Source: Funneliformis mosseae (Eukaryota > Glomeromycota > Glomeromycetes > Glomerales > Glomeraceae). From it: a stretch of 21,041 nucleotides of DNA. This document shows positions 20,002-21,041 of the stretch, piece by piece (the first letter of the stretch is position 1; each line of letters opens with the position of its first letter). A model generated the notes under the pieces. The model searched no databases. It was given only the letters and a program-made list of their open reading frames with translations, and was not told the DNA's origin. The stretch spans positions 1-21,041 of the forward strand of contig CAJVPP010001296.1 in NCBI GenBank assembly GCA_910592005.1, given 5' to 3'. Made by a program: the position numbers and the translations under genes.

Positions 20002-20853
20002 TTTTTTTTTTTATTTTAACGTGCGGTAGCTTTGCATAATCTTTATTAAGAGTAAAGTAAAAATACAAATTACAAATGAGAGAGTACAAAAATTTCTATC
20101 TAGTGAATACTAAATCAAAACCAACCTTGCATCGTTCTAGACTAACCTACCCTAAACTAATTTAAAATAGGTTCAACCATCTAGTATTAGGGTCTGATTA
20201 CTACTGATCCAAAAATTTGACCAATGCGAATCAAAAAGGAATGATTTATGAAAGTAGGGAGGGATAATAAAGGTGTGAGGGGTGGGGTCAAGGAAGCTAG
20301 TTGATACAGTATTTGCTTTTCGATCCTTGAGAGACAAGTTGTATTTATCTTCAAATTTTTGAGGGTAGCACATCGATCGAGCCAAAGAACTTTGATTTTT
20401 TCATATGTGAAGTGGTATGTTGAGGAAAGTAAATCACGGATGAGTAACTTATTATTTACTATTTAATGTAGTTTCGTTGTAAGCAAAGACGGAACTATGC
20501 CTTTTATGAAGTCAATAAAATTAAAAGAGGAGTGTGTAGTATCAAGGTTCCAAATATCTATTGAAATGATGCTTGCTATATTAAATTGATGATTGAGTTC
20601 AGACAAATGCTGAGAGAGGAAGGCGATAGTATCTAATAAAATGTTGTTGAGTTATTGTAATATATATTAGCAAAGCCAGATATGATCAAAATTCTCCAAA
20701 CTTGTAAGGCATTTAGGGTAGAGCCATGAAGAATCATATAAATCAGGATGTCACTTTTTGAGTACCTCTAGTGAAGGGAGGAGTTCAAGCAGAAGTTTGA
20801 TTTTAAATTTTCGTATAGAGGAAGCCTTATAGGATGTGACAGAGTCACTTTTA
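20002..20853 (-). mobile_element. 5'-truncated or disrupted LINE (non-LTR retrotransposon), 3' end with poly(A)
   Basis: Composition becomes markedly richer in G+C here. On the minus strand the element carries the end of a LINE protein (stop at 20173-20175) and a 3' untranslated region of about 150 bp with an AATAAA signal (20042-20047). It finishes in CCGCACGTTAAAATAAAAAA and an A-rich tail (T-rich on the plus strand, 20002-20018). The poly(A) marks RNA-mediated insertion. The reverse transcriptase domain is not in the window. The upstream boundary near 20853 is inferred from loss of recognisable coding. A target duplication could not be identified. Confidence 0.75.
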
Positions 20854-20855
20854 CA
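20173..20855 (-). pseudogene. LINE ORF2-type C-terminal domain, broken
   Basis: Read on the minus strand, the frame runs CKSDSVTSYKASSIRKFKIK (from 20855), SWLYPKCLTSLENFDHIWLC, HLSELNHQFNIASIISIDIW and FIDFIKGIVPSLLTT to KIKVLWLDRCATLKN. A single-base frame change near 20358 then leads to FEDKYNLSLKDRKAN and, finally, DSHWSNFWISSNQTLILDG-stop. The middle carries a degenerate zinc knuckle (20670-20720): C-x2-C-x8-H-x3-C, with the first Cys now Tyr (TAC), a G-to-A change. In-frame stops occur after VLKK, after WLC, after YILQ and after KLH. I recognise it as the region after the reverse transcriptase in jockey-like LINEs. The gene is dead but far less decayed than the transposases at the left, suggesting a later insertion. 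The most downstream 70 codons are still open (20173-20385). Confidence 0.7.
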
Positions 20856-21041
20856 GAGGGTCACCAAAAGTCTCCGAACACCACTTTTTAAGCGTGATTA
20901 CATGCTAGTAACGTTACGTAACTTAATAATATTATAGTCACATGACATTCTAGAGTTTGTTTATATAAATCAAACTTAATAAATGCGCATTTTGTTTGTT
21001 TATTTTGACTTTAACTCAAAATAAATTTCATTCCCCGAAAT
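20854..21041 (+). other. Possible start of a DNA transposon, running off the window
   Basis: Directly after a TA (20852-20853) the plus strand reads CAGAGGGTCACCAAAAGTC, then TCCGAACACC, a style of terminus common in Tc1/mariner and pogo elements, which insert at TA. Beyond it lie overlapping palindromes TAACGTTA (20909-20916) and GTTACGTAAC (20913-20922), a TCACATGA word and a TATA-like TTTATATAAA. The window ends in ATTTCATTCCCCGAAAT. No coding start is visible. The far end, which would prove an element, is outside the window. Confidence 0.3.

Overview
**Organism.** This is extremely AT-rich eukaryotic nuclear DNA with no intact gene that I can support. It is built from decayed transposable elements set in an A/T desert. 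The recognisable parts are a Tigger/pogo-type transposase relic with a short GT-AG intron, a Tc1/mariner-type transposase relic, the 3' end of a non-LTR retrotransposon (LINE) with a poly(A) tail, several MITEs, and larger hAT-like non-autonomous elements. By recollection of the protein families, the best guess is an early-diverging fungus, probably Glomeromycotina (Rhizophagus-like). That is inference; no marker gene is present to prove it.

**Layout.** 156-1531 (minus) is a Tigger/pogo transposase pseudogene. 1750-5490 is A/T desert with a few faint repeat traces. 5492-6317 (element A) and 7791-9186 (element B) are two copies of one hAT-like element in opposite orientation, each between imperfect 8-bp target duplications. 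Their arms match but their cores differ: A has a polypyrimidine tract, B has a minisatellite plus a palindrome cluster. A 154-bp MITE (7338-7491) lies between them. 9187-12160 is desert with a somewhat less AT-rich part. 12213-12420 may be a spliced gene relic, ending against a second MITE (12427-12582). 13390-14349 is the Tc1-like relic. 15573-16516 (element C) is a third hAT-like element whose core is a 30-bp-period minisatellite. 16733-16869 and 18591-18722 are two more MITEs. At about 20002 composition changes sharply: the last kilobase is richer in G+C and holds the 3' end of a LINE on the minus strand. A different element may begin at 20854.

**How it fits together.** No cellular pathway is encoded. 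Every protein-like segment is a mobile-element relic with stops, frameshifts or lost catalytic residues. The damage is mostly G-to-A or C-to-T: TGG Trp codons became stops, catalytic GAT Asp became AAT Asn in two unrelated transposases, and the mismatches between TIR arms and target-site copies are mostly transitions. The most interesting structure is the A/B/C set of hAT-like elements. They share related termini and 8-bp duplications, but each carries a different tandem-repeat or low-complexity core.
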